Positions 1 through 7,204 of a stretch of DNA of 64,000 bases are shown in pieces. The first letter of the stretch is position 1, and every line of letters begins with the position of its first letter. The notes under the pieces were generated by a model. That model was not told where the DNA came from, made no database searches, and saw only the letters and a program-made list of their open reading frames with translations. The position numbers and the translations under genes were made by a program. The DNA is from Nitrospira sp. (GTDB lineage: Bacteria; Nitrospirota; Nitrospiria; Nitrospirales; Nitrospiraceae). The DNA is taken from the NCBI GenBank assembly GCA_009594995.1, contig VOPR01000006.1, forward strand, positions 141,570 to 205,569, in the 5' to 3' direction.

Positions 1-2
1 CG

Positions 3-275
3 CCCACTGGCCGCTATCCGAAGCAGGATGTGCTCAGCCAATTGATCAACGACACGCCGTTGCCCTCGGTATCCTGTGTCGGGCCGGCCGGCAGTATCAT
101 CCTGTGTGATACGAGCGGGCTGCATCGCGGCGGCCGGTCGCTCACCAAGCCAAGGATCGTTCTTGTGGGGGTGTATACATCCAACGCCGGGATAGATGCC
201 GGGCGTTATTCCCTTCCTCGCTCCGTTCGCCACGAACAGTTGTCGCCCGCGGCGAAGTTCGCACTCTATTCCTAG
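3..275 (+). CDS. C-terminal part of a phytanoyl-CoA dioxygenase-like protein (5' end outside window)
   Basis: The frame is open from the window edge to the TAG at 273-275, so only the last 90 residues are present. They contain 'CDTSGLHRGG' followed by 'KPRIVLVGVY', which resembles the distal histidine and downstream arginine of the double-stranded beta-helix in Fe(II)/2-oxoglutarate dioxygenases of the PhyH family. In that family the histidine is the third iron ligand and the arginine binds 2-oxoglutarate. The substrate cannot be told from the fragment. A GTG at 30 is internal and is not the true start, because the same frame continues upstream in family-like sequence. Confidence 0.55.
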   Translation, partial: PTGRYPKQDVLSQLINDTPLPSVSCVGPAGSIILCDTSGLHRGGRSLTKPRIVLVGVYTSNAGIDAGRYSLPRSVRHEQLSPAAKFALYS

Positions 276-320
276 TCAATAAAGTTTCCGGGCGCTGTTC
301 CCATGCCGGCCGCCCGAGTA

Positions 321-349
321 TTGACAGAGCCTTGCGTTGGCCGTAGGCT
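321..349 (+). promoter_or_regulatory. Sigma-70-like promoter for the HbpS-like gene
   Basis: TTGACA at 321-326 is a perfect -35. A 17-base spacer leads to TAGGCT at 344-349 (4 of 6 matches to TATAAT). Transcription would begin near 356, giving a leader of about 50 bases before the start at 409. Confidence 0.5.
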
Positions 350-408
350 CGCGCGTTGCTAGGTTGGTGAGGCACTACTGATTGCATCGTGGATGAAGGA
401 GGCGAATG

Positions 409-957
409 ATGGTGGAGCGCATACAGGAATCGGGACGAATGTTGAGTTGTGTCGGCGTCATCATCGCGGTGTTGCTGGCAGGCGGCGGGCACGCAGCGGT
501 CAATGCGGCTGACGAGTTACCAAAAGAGTCGGTGCTGCCGGTAGCGTTGGCCGGGAAAGCCGCACAGGCGGCGCTCGATTTCTGCAAGAAGGATGGGTAT
601 CGAGTCAGCGCATCGGTGGTGGATCGGGCGGGTGTCTTGCGTGCCATGCTGCGCGCTGATGGTGCCGGGCCGCACACTGTCGATAGCAGCAGAAAGAAGG
701 CCTACACTGCGTCCAGTTTGCGGCGCGCGACCAGCGAGTTGGCCGACATGATCGCCAAGCAACCGGCGTTGCAGGCGTTGCGTGAGATGAACGAGAGCAT
801 TCTGATGGTCGGCGGCGGATTGCCCATCGAAATTGCAGGCGAAGTGGTGGGCGCCATCGGCGTGGGCGGTGCGCCCGGGACCCATTTGGATGATGCCTGT
901 GCGGAGGCCGGTCTCGATGCGATCGGGGCGGCTTCGAAGATGCCTGCGGCCAAATGA
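409..957 (+). CDS. GlcG/HbpS-family (DUF336) exported protein
   Basis: A 182-residue protein with an N-terminal hydrophobic signal (residues 10-30, ending near an Ala-rich cleavage site). The rest is a GlcG/HbpS-type domain, with 'VSASVVDRAGVLRAMLRADGA' and the glycine-rich C-terminal 'VVGAIGVGGAPG' typical of the family. HbpS proteins bind heme or act as small sensing or accessory proteins outside the cytoplasm; GlcG relatives sit in glycolate loci. The ligand here is unknown. The ATG at 409 is preferred over 406 because AAGGAGG at 396-402 is then 6 bases away. The next gene overlaps its end by four bases (ATGA), so the two are probably co-translated. Confidence 0.75.
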   Translation: MVERIQESGRMLSCVGVIIAVLLAGGGHAAVNAADELPKESVLPVALAGKAAQAALDFCKKDGYRVSASVVDRAGVLRAMLRADGAGPHTVDSSRKKAYTASSLRRATSELADMIAKQPALQALREMNESILMVGGGLPIEIAGEVVGAIGVGGAPGTHLDDACAEAGLDAIGAASKMPAAK

Positions 958-1418
958 AACTCATGCGCGGAAGAGGACCGGGCTGGCTGGTGATGGGCCT
1001 GGTCCTCTGTCTGGCAGCCTGTAACAGCGATCGCCCAGAACCGGCTGAGTTCGACCTGCCCTCAGCGGGGCTTCACATACGGGTGACGCGTGTGGCCACG
1101 CATCCGTTTCTTTCCCGCTTCCAGTTAACGTTGCAGGTTGAAGGGCCGGGCGGTTGCACGGCCACGGCCGAGTTGTTCCCCGATACGGGATATGCCGGGC
1201 GGCGCAATGTCTATCAGCAGGCGTCGGGCGCCATTACGCTCTTAGGTCAGTACGATGCCCGGGTGATTGAGAGGGACACCTGCACGATTCGCCTGGTTGA
1301 ATTTCAATCGCTGACCGGTCAGGCGACCTTTCTGGGAGCGTTTGATGCGGATACCCAGAAACGCTGGCAATTTTTGCCGCCATCAGCCCGGCCGGAGCGG
1401 CCGTTTGAAAAACATTGA
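954..1418 (+). CDS. Small putative lipoprotein
   Basis: A 154-residue protein with a basic N-terminus, a hydrophobic stretch and lipobox 'LAAC' with Cys23, so it should be lipidated. The mature part is mainly beta-like, with cysteines in 'GGCTATAE' and 'RDTCTIRL' that could form a disulfide. No family is recognised. It starts inside the stop codon of the HbpS-like gene and probably belongs to the same transcript, so it may act in the same periplasmic process. Confidence 0.65.
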   Translation: MKLMRGRGPGWLVMGLVLCLAACNSDRPEPAEFDLPSAGLHIRVTRVATHPFLSRFQLTLQVEGPGGCTATAELFPDTGYAGRRNVYQQASGAITLLGQYDARVIERDTCTIRLVEFQSLTGQATFLGAFDADTQKRWQFLPPSARPERPFEKH

Positions 1419-1506
1419 CCCGCTAGGTGATGGTCACGGTTGACGGTTAGCCCGCGTTGCCGCCGCTTACTGTGATCGTCGAACAGCAATCTGATGCCAA
1501 TCGGGC

Positions 1507-2406
1507 TCAGGATTTCAGTCGATCCTTGAAGGTCAGTTCTGCTACGGCAGACTTATCCAGTTCGCCTTTGCCGAGGGCCACCAGCCGGCGATATTGCTCA
1601 TAGGTCGCTCTCGAGACAGGAAGATCCAGGCCGACCTGCTTGCCCAGGCTGCACGCGATCCCCGAATCTTTCGCGGCGTGAGCCGCTGAAAAATAACAAT
1701 CATGGGCGCGTTGCTGCATGTCTTCCCCGTCGGTCTCCAGCACGCGCGAGTTGGCGCCGGTTTGGGCGAACACCTCGCGGAGCATCGTGAGGTCCAGGCC
1801 CAGGGCCGATCCTAGTCCGAGTCCTTCCGCCAGGGCTGCGGTGTTGGCATTCATCACCATATTGACCAGCGCCTTCACCTTGGCCGCTTCCCCTGCCGGC
1901 CCGATGTAGCGCAGATGGGCGCTCAGATCTTTGAGCAGGGGCGTTGCCCGTTCAAATACTTCCGGCCGTCCTCCGCACATGAGATAGAGGGTGCCCTGGC
2001 GGGCTTGAGTAATACTGCTGGCCATGCAGGCTTCGAGGCTGCGGCCGCCTTGCTGTTCTACTAAAGTGTGAATGTCTGTCTGCAGTGCCGGGGAAAGGGT
2101 GGCGCAGTTGATAAAGAGGCGGCCGGTGGCATGGCGCAGCAAGCTGTCGGGTGCCGCAGGGGCATAGATCTGACGCATGGCTCCATCATCCGACACCACG
2201 GTGAATACCGTGTCAGCCAGTTCAGCGAGGTGCGCTGGCGTCGGAGAGGCGGTGCACCCGAGCTCCTTGGCCAGTTCTTCCGCGCGTCGGGTGTCGGTAT
2301 CGTAGACCGCGACGATCTGATAGTGCAGGTCGTGGAGCCTGCGGGCCATGTTGGCTCCCATGCGTCCGACCCCGACCATGCCGATACGAGCCTGTGACTG
2401 TGCCAT
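1507..2406 (-). CDS. NAD(P)-dependent beta-hydroxyacid dehydrogenase family protein
   Basis: A 299-residue member of the 3-hydroxyisobutyrate dehydrogenase / tartronate semialdehyde reductase family. The N-terminal Rossmann fold shows 'GMVGVGRMGANMARRL' (GxGxxG). The conserved catalytic-lysine region is present as 'GPAGEAAKVKALVNM', followed by the all-helical C-terminal domain. The usual substrate loop 'DAPVSGG' is replaced by 'EACMASSITQARQGTL', so the substrate may be atypical. The start at 2406 is chosen because GGAGGT lies 6 bases upstream; longer in-frame starts have no such signal. It is transcribed alone, facing the gene before it. Confidence 0.85.
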   Translation of the reverse strand: MAQSQARIGMVGVGRMGANMARRLHDLHYQIVAVYDTDTRRAEELAKELGCTASPTPAHLAELADTVFTVVSDDGAMRQIYAPAAPDSLLRHATGRLFINCATLSPALQTDIHTLVEQQGGRSLEACMASSITQARQGTLYLMCGGRPEVFERATPLLKDLSAHLRYIGPAGEAAKVKALVNMVMNANTAALAEGLGLGSALGLDLTMLREVFAQTGANSRVLETDGEDMQQRAHDCYFSAAHAAKDSGIACSLGKQVGLDLPVSRATYEQYRRLVALGKGELDKSAVAELTFKDRLKS

Positions 2407-2447
2407 CCACGACCTCCTGGAAAACATGCTACTCTGCCTGGCGCGGA

Positions 2448-2456
2448 AGTGTATCA
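2448..2456 (-). promoter_or_regulatory. Extended -10 promoter for the dehydrogenase gene
   Basis: On the minus strand the sequence TGATACACT forms an extended -10 (TGn plus TACACT) about 41 bases before the ATG at 2406. No good -35 is visible. The same element type recurs in the window. Confidence 0.4.
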
Positions 2457-2540
2457 CAGTCTATTTTAGTGGAGGTATCCCAGAGTCCGGCGAAAGCGTA
2501 AGCCGGTGACCGCGGGAACTCACAACTCAGGGAGTCCGTG

Positions 2541-2744
2541 ATGCAACAATCGATTATCGGGTATCACCAGGATGAAGAGGGACATTGGGTGGCCGACCTC
2601 TGTTGCGGGCATGGGCAGCACGTGCGCCATCAGCCCCCGATGACGAGTCGTCCGTGGGTGTTGACCGAGGAGGGCCGGAGGGCGTTTCTCGGGACTAAAT
2701 TAAATTGCAAGAAGTGCGAGGAAGAGGGCGATGGGTTCAGCTAG
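2541..2744 (+). CDS. DUF3565 family small cysteine-rich protein
   Basis: A 67-residue protein with 'GYHQDEEGHWVADLCCGHGQ' followed by 'HVRHQPPM' and a C-terminal 'CKKCEE'. This arrangement is typical of DUF3565, a small family of unknown function, probably metal-binding. GGGAG at 2530-2534 sits 6 bases before the ATG at 2541, so that start is chosen over the GTG at 2538. It is a single-gene unit ending in a strong hairpin. Confidence 0.75.
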   Translation: MQQSIIGYHQDEEGHWVADLCCGHGQHVRHQPPMTSRPWVLTEEGRRAFLGTKLNCKKCEEEGDGFS

Positions 2745-2772
2745 ACCGGGGCCCTTTCCTAAGGACCCCGGT
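2745..2772 (+). terminator. Hairpin terminator between convergent genes
   Basis: ACCGGGG (2745-2751) pairs with CCCCGGT (2766-2772), and the inner CCTT pairs with AAGG across a 4-base loop, with one mismatched base pair. It begins directly after the stop codon of the DUF3565 gene. There is no U-tract, so it may act in both directions or only as a stabilising hairpin. Confidence 0.5.
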
Positions 2773-2836
2773 AGAGCTGTCAGCGATGTGGTGACGTGTC
2801 GATCAAGGTGAGGAACGAGAGAGCGGCCAGATGTTC

Positions 2837-3664
2837 TTAGGCCCACAGCCAGTCGATGAGGGACGAAAACCATCCCGTCACACTTGATAACCAGGATTCC
2901 TCCTGAGGTGCGGTTGCGGTTGCCGGGCGCGGTGCTGCCGGGGCCGCGGGTGTCGGCGTGACCTTTGCCGGTGCGACCGGAGCCGTGGGTGGTGCGACGA
3001 CCGGTGTGGATTGAGAAGGAGCCGGTGCCGGTGCAACGTTCGTGGCCGGTGCCGCGGGTGTTGGGGATGCCGGTGCCGCGGCCGTCGGGAGCGCCGGTGA
3101 AGCTTCAGGCTGGGAGGGCTGGGGCGTAATAACCGCAACCAGGTGTGGCGCTTCCGGAGTATTGTCCACCGTAGTCACATGGGCTTCCGGTCCTGACTGC
3201 TGCGTGGCCATGGTGCGCTCGCGCTGAGCCGTCAAAGCCTCCAACCGTTTTTCGATTCGCTTCGTCTCGCTGATTTCTTTCAGCATCGCCTGATGTCTGG
3301 CGCGCAATGCTGCGATGTTGTGTTCAAGAAGTGCCAGTTTGGCCTGGTTGGCCTTATGGAGCTGGTCATAGGATGTCTGGATTTTCTTCAACTCGCCTTT
3401 GAGATTCGCAAGTGCGCGTTCCTCGCGTTGATTGGCAAGGTGTGCCGCATCTCGTTCTTGTTCCAACCCCTGGATATCGGCCTGCGTCTGAGCGAGTTCA
3501 CCGGCCCGCGCTTTGACCTCGTGTCTGGCAGTGTCATAGGTCTGTTGCGAGACACAGCCTCCCAGCGTCAACGCAGCGCTTCCCAGCATCCAATAGAGCG
3601 TGACGGCTCGGATGTTCAGCGAGGAAACAGGTGCGGGTTGCGGACATGGGGTGATTGATTGCAT
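2837..3664 (-). CDS. Coiled-coil, Pro/Ala-rich putative lipoprotein
   Basis: A 275-residue protein. A hydrophobic N-terminal segment ends in the lipobox-like 'LGGC' with Cys37. Residues about 45-150 are strongly charged with heptad character and should form a long coiled coil. Residues about 165-255 are a low-complexity Pro/Ala/Thr/Val linker, and the last 20 residues are tryptophan-rich and amphipathic, perhaps membrane-associating. The layout suggests a lipid-anchored spacer that reaches across the periplasm. No enzyme motif is seen. The Shine-Dalgarno GGGGAGG lies 8 bases before the ATG. Confidence 0.7.
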   Translation of the reverse strand: MQSITPCPQPAPVSSLNIRAVTLYWMLGSAALTLGGCVSQQTYDTARHEVKARAGELAQTQADIQGLEQERDAAHLANQREERALANLKGELKKIQTSYDQLHKANQAKLALLEHNIAALRARHQAMLKEISETKRIEKRLEALTAQRERTMATQQSGPEAHVTTVDNTPEAPHLVAVITPQPSQPEASPALPTAAAPASPTPAAPATNVAPAPAPSQSTPVVAPPTAPVAPAKVTPTPAAPAAPRPATATAPQEESWLSSVTGWFSSLIDWLWA

Positions 3665-3843
3665 GGGACATTCCTCCCCGATACGTACAGTGCCAGTCTA
3701 TGCAAAGAGTGCTCCGCTTCTGCGGAGCCACGGTGCCTCAGGCTAATTTTTCAGAAAAGTGGGGAAACGGCAAAATATTTCTGGAAAGCTGCAGGGGGCT
3801 GCCGGGCGAGCCTGGCGGTTTAGCGACGGACCCAGTTCGTGAG

Positions 3844-4989
3844 TTATTGGATGATCGTGCAGTCAGGGGGCGGGTGAATTTGCATGTCGAGTCCTGCCTC
3901 ATGCCAGGGTTGGAGACGGTGACCGTGATAGCGATAACCACCCAGGACGGGGTCGGCTGAGAGGAGTAACGGAGTATCCAGGTCCAGCACGTCGAAGCCG
4001 CCCAGGCCGAGTACGAGACTGAACGAGCACCCCATGGCGATACGGGTTTCGAGCATGCCGCCGACCATGAGGCGGAGGCCGGCCGAGCGGGTGAAGGCGG
4101 CAATGCGCCTGGCTTCTATCACACCTGTTTTCATGATTTTGATGTTGATGTAGTCGGCGGCCTGCATGTGGACGACCCGGCGCGCGTCATCCAGGGATCG
4201 GACGGACTCGTCAGCCGCCACGGGAATGCCGGTGAGATGTCGAATGGCCTGAAGTCCTTCGAGATCATCTCGCACGACCGGCTGTTCCAGAAGAACCAGC
4301 CGTCCCCCAAATTGCTTCACCCCTCCGGCAAAGCGGATGCAGTCTTCCCGGGAGAAACCTTGGTTGCCGTCCCCGATAAAGCCGATCCCGGAAAGTGCCT
4401 CGTGCACGGCTTGTAAACGGCGAATGTCTTCTTCGACATCGGTTCCGACTTTCATCTTGAACAGGCGGAAGCCCTGGGCGTACCAACCGCGCGCGAGGGC
4501 CAGTGTCTTTTCCAGGCTGCAAATCGGGATGGTGATGTCGGTTTCCCGCTCCCGGACATCGGCTTGTCCCCACAGTCTCCACAGCGGAATACGCTGTGAT
4601 CGACAATAGGCGTCGAGCATGGCCGTTTCCAACCCGCACCGGGCAGCGGGGTGGAGCGGGGCTTGTTCGTTGAATCGGTCTGCGATGGTTTCGTAATCGG
4701 CGACGGATTGTCCAACCATGGCGTGCGCCAGGTCTGTGGCGGCGCCGAAGCAGGTAGCCCGATCTTCGCCTCCGACCTCGGGAAACGGCGCGGCTTCCCC
4801 GACACCCTGAGTCCCATCCTGCAGGGTCACTCGCACGAACAGATTCTGCGCGGTCACGCGGGCGCCGGTGGCCACGACAAAGGGATCGGTGATCGGGATA
4901 TCAACCGGCCAGATCTCGATGCGCTGTATGATGTGTGCGTTCACCGGGGGCGTCGTGCTCACAGGCGGCGGCTCATCCGTAGCGATCAT
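3844..4989 (-). CDS. Dipeptide epimerase-like enolase superfamily enzyme
   Basis: A 381-residue mandelate racemase/muconate lactonizing family enzyme. Residues 178-180 are the KxK base motif, metal ligands are D207, E235 and D260, and the second catalytic lysine is K284. The C-terminal 'DLDTP' (D336xD338) is the hallmark used by L-Ala-D/L-Glu and related dipeptide epimerases to hold the dipeptide amino group. It probably epimerises dipeptides, perhaps from murein turnover; the exact substrate is inferred. The ATG at 4989 is chosen because the family domain starts soon after it. It overlaps the end of the upstream oxidoreductase gene by 17 bases. Confidence 0.8.
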   Translation of the reverse strand: MIATDEPPPVSTTPPVNAHIIQRIEIWPVDIPITDPFVVATGARVTAQNLFVRVTLQDGTQGVGEAAPFPEVGGEDRATCFGAATDLAHAMVGQSVADYETIADRFNEQAPLHPAARCGLETAMLDAYCRSQRIPLWRLWGQADVRERETDITIPICSLEKTLALARGWYAQGFRLFKMKVGTDVEEDIRRLQAVHEALSGIGFIGDGNQGFSREDCIRFAGGVKQFGGRLVLLEQPVVRDDLEGLQAIRHLTGIPVAADESVRSLDDARRVVHMQAADYINIKIMKTGVIEARRIAAFTRSAGLRLMVGGMLETRIAMGCSFSLVLGLGGFDVLDLDTPLLLSADPVLGGYRYHGHRLQPWHEAGLDMQIHPPPDCTIIQ

Positions 4990-5617
4990 TTTTCCAGGGG
5001 AAGGCGCTGTTCGAATAGCCTCGCACTTCCCAGAATCCCTTCTCGTCGTGATCGGAGAAGGTGATCTCCTTGATCCATTTGGCGCCTTTCCAGGCATATC
5101 GCTTCGGGATGATCATGCGGACGGGGCCGCCGTGTTCCTTTGTGAGCGGCCGGCCATTCCATTTATAGGTGAGCAGGACGTCGTCGTCCTGGCAGGCGTC
5201 GAGCGGTAAGTTGGTGGTGTAGTCGTCGTAGGATTTGAACAGGACGAATCGGGCGGAGGGAAGCGGTTGGACGACCGCCATCAGTTGTTTGAAGCTGACT
5301 CCTTCCCATTCATTGTCAAAACGACTCCAGGAGGTGACGCAATGAAAGTCGGACGTGTCCTTGAACTGCGGTTGCGCAAGAAAGTCTGCCCAGGTCCAGG
5401 TTGCAGGAACGGCCACGGCGCCGCCGATGGTCAATCTCCATTCTGCCAGTGGAATGTCGGGCTTTTGACCCAGGTCGAGGACCGGCCAGGTTTCGACTAA
5501 ATGTTGGCCGGGTGGGAGCCGATCGTCTCCTTCATAAAAGACCTCGCGCTCTTCACCACCGCGTCTGGCTTTCGCCCAGTTTTCCTTCGTTTTGATGAGA
5601 CGGTCGTTTTGGTCCAT
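4973..5617 (-). CDS. Sulfite oxidase-like molybdopterin-dependent oxidoreductase
   Basis: A 214-residue single-domain protein of the oxidoreductase molybdopterin-binding family (YedY/sulfite oxidase fold). 'DFHCVTSWSRFDNEW' holds the molybdenum-coordinating cysteine C93, and 'LLTYKWNGRPLTKEHGGPVR' and 'YAWKGAKWIKEITF' are classic pterin-domain motifs. There is no signal peptide, heme domain or dimerisation domain, so it resembles the short cytoplasmic branch whose substrates are unknown. GGGAGG precedes the ATG by 6 bases. The dipeptide-epimerase gene starts within its last codons, so the two are translationally coupled. Confidence 0.85.
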   Translation of the reverse strand: MDQNDRLIKTKENWAKARRGGEEREVFYEGDDRLPPGQHLVETWPVLDLGQKPDIPLAEWRLTIGGAVAVPATWTWADFLAQPQFKDTSDFHCVTSWSRFDNEWEGVSFKQLMAVVQPLPSARFVLFKSYDDYTTNLPLDACQDDDVLLTYKWNGRPLTKEHGGPVRMIIPKRYAWKGAKWIKEITFSDHDEKGFWEVRGYSNSAFPWKNDRYG

Positions 5618-5856
5618 CCTCGGCCTCCCTGGTTACAGAGTAGGATAAGAGGCCTTGGTCTTACAAGGGTCCTGTCAGTCGGCGGAGAGGGCGAAGGGTT
5701 CTGATGTGTGGCAATGCAGGACGAGGAGGCTACCGGTCTGGTGTACGGAGCGGTTTGAATATCGCAGGGGGCCGGGTAGGAGGCTTGCGCAGGGAAGGCT
5801 CAGGTCGCAGGTGAAGGCAGCCACAGAGATGCCGCCGATTGGTCACCACGCCCCGG

Positions 5857-6006
5857 TCAGACGTGTAGACGGGTCTCTCGTTCACACCAACGTTGGGGGC
5901 GCATCAGCGTGCCCAGCGCGGCAATGGCGCAAATCGTCGCCAGCAAGACGAAGCTTGCGATGAGAAAAAATCCACCCTTCATGTCGTGCATCGAGAGCGG
6001 TCCCAT
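5857..6006 (-). CDS. 49-aa single-helix membrane protein
   Basis: A short frame from ATG 6006 to TGA 5857-5859. It encodes a polar start, a hydrophobic segment of about 22 residues ('FFLIASFVLLATICAIAAL') and a basic tail. GGGGGGAG lies just upstream of the ATG. It follows the zinc-ribbon gene by 36 bases on the same strand. The good ribosome site, the clean transmembrane helix and the absence of a competing gene support it; no family is recognised. Confidence 0.5.
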   Translation of the reverse strand: MGPLSMHDMKGGFFLIASFVLLATICAIAALGTLMRPQRWCERETRLHV

Positions 6007-6042
6007 GACATCTCCCCCCTGGTATAACCTAATTGTACCACT

Positions 6043-6243
6043 TCACTCTGTGCGCCAACCGCATCCACAACGCCATGATTCTTCAGGAGAAGTTTTTCTC
6101 AGGCGTGAACTGCAGTGGGGGCAGGGGCGCATCCACACATGTAAAGAGGTCTCGTGAACGGGGTGCGAGGTACGGGTCTGCTGTGGAACCGAATGTGTTG
6201 TCGGCATGGCAGCGTCCAGGACATCAATGAGCGCGTACACCAT
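6043..6243 (-). CDS. 66-aa zinc-ribbon-like protein
   Basis: A 66-residue frame with 'RPCPHCSSRLRK' and 'SWRCGCGW', i.e. CxxC and CxC pairs about 14 residues apart, as in a small zinc ribbon. GGAGGT lies 7 bases before the ATG at 6243, an ideal spacing that strongly supports translation. No known family is recognised. It may bind nucleic acid or a protein partner. The one-helix membrane protein gene lies directly downstream. Confidence 0.55.
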   Translation of the reverse strand: MVYALIDVLDAAMPTTHSVPQQTRTSHPVHETSLHVWMRPCPHCSSRLRKTSPEESWRCGCGWRTE

Positions 6244-6450
6244 CGACATTACCTCCACTCACACCCAGTCTTCAAGAGTTCTTTCGGAGGGCACAGCTGC
6301 GAACTTGAGTGGGCAGGTCGGGCGGGTCAGAGTATGACCGCCATGGGTGGATTCATATTCTGATGGTGTTTGGGGTCGCTGGCTACTCCGATTGGCCCAG
6401 ACGGGTTCTGCTGGAAGGCCGTGCGATTGACACATGAGCGAGGAGGCACG

Positions 6451-6483
6451 ATGATACCGCCACGAAACATTGGAGGATTATGA
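6451..6483 (+). CDS. Possible 10-codon leader peptide coupled to the TVP38 gene
   Basis: ATG at 6451 is preceded by GAGGAGG with ideal spacing and opens a frame of ten codons that ends in TGA at 6481-6483. That stop overlaps the ATG of the next gene (6480-6482). The downstream gene's own GGAGG is only 3 bases from its start, so coupling from the short frame could matter. It has no regulatory amino acid run. Confidence 0.35.
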   Translation: MIPPRNIGGL

Positions 6484-7196
6484 CTATTTCTGCAGAATCT
6501 CCCCCTTCCACGCCACACGGGGGGCTCGGCAAACTGCTGCTGGGTCTGCTCGTCGGACTGGGCGTGACGGCATTCTTTTATTTTGACCTCGGTCACTATC
6601 TTTCGCTGGACGGACTCAAGGCCAACCGTGATCATCTGCTGGCGTTCACAGACGCGAATTATCCCACGGCGGTTATCCTGTTTGTGCTGGCCTACTGCAC
6701 GGTAGTCGGACTTTCTTTGCCAGGCGGGGCGATCATGACCCTGGCTGGAGGGTTTCTGTTCGGGAGCCTGCTCGGAACGCTCTACGTGAACGTCGGCGCG
6801 ACCGTCGGAGCAACACTGGCATTTTTGGTCGCGCGCTATCTTCTGAGAGATTGGGTCGAGCAGAAGTTCGGCAGCCGGCTGGGCCCCATTCAGGAAGGGT
6901 TTGCCCAAAATGCGTTCAGCTATCTCATGACCCTGCGTTTGATTCCTCTCTTCCCGTTTTTTCTCGTGAATATGGTGTCAGGATTGACGCGGGTAAACAT
7001 TGGAACCTATGTGGCGGCTACGTCCCTGGGTATCATTCCGGGAAGCTTTGTGTTCGCCTATGCTGGGCGTCAACTTGGCACGATCAATTCGCTGAAGGAA
7101 ATCGCGTCGCCCAATGTGTTGATGGCGTTTACCCTGTTGGGGCTCCTGGCATTGGTGCCCATCCTGTATAAGAAACTCACCGGCAAGTCGACCTGA
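6480..7196 (+). CDS. TVP38/TMEM64 family (DedA-like) membrane protein
   Basis: A 238-residue inner-membrane protein with an N-terminal helix, then the VTT/SNARE-associated domain containing 'SLPGGAIMTLAGGFLFG' and 'GATVGATLAFLVARYLLRD', and more helices to the C-terminus. The family is implicated in membrane lipid or small-solute handling. It sits directly before a mercuric-reductase-like flavoprotein; TVP38 domains are found next to or fused with such flavoproteins in other bacteria, so the two probably work together. Confidence 0.85.
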   Translation: MTISAESPPSTPHGGLGKLLLGLLVGLGVTAFFYFDLGHYLSLDGLKANRDHLLAFTDANYPTAVILFVLAYCTVVGLSLPGGAIMTLAGGFLFGSLLGTLYVNVGATVGATLAFLVARYLLRDWVEQKFGSRLGPIQEGFAQNAFSYLMTLRLIPLFPFFLVNMVSGLTRVNIGTYVAATSLGIIPGSFVFAYAGRQLGTINSLKEIASPNVLMAFTLLGLLALVPILYKKLTGKST

Positions 7197-7204
7197 ATGA
7201 AACA

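Noticed and set aside
5655..5963. A 102-codon plus-strand frame
   Set aside because: Arg/Gly/Pro-rich, no ribosome site, and it runs antisense to the better-supported 49-aa gene.
6327..6908. A 193-codon minus-strand open frame
   Set aside because: Mostly antisense to the TVP38 gene; composition typical of an antisense shadow.
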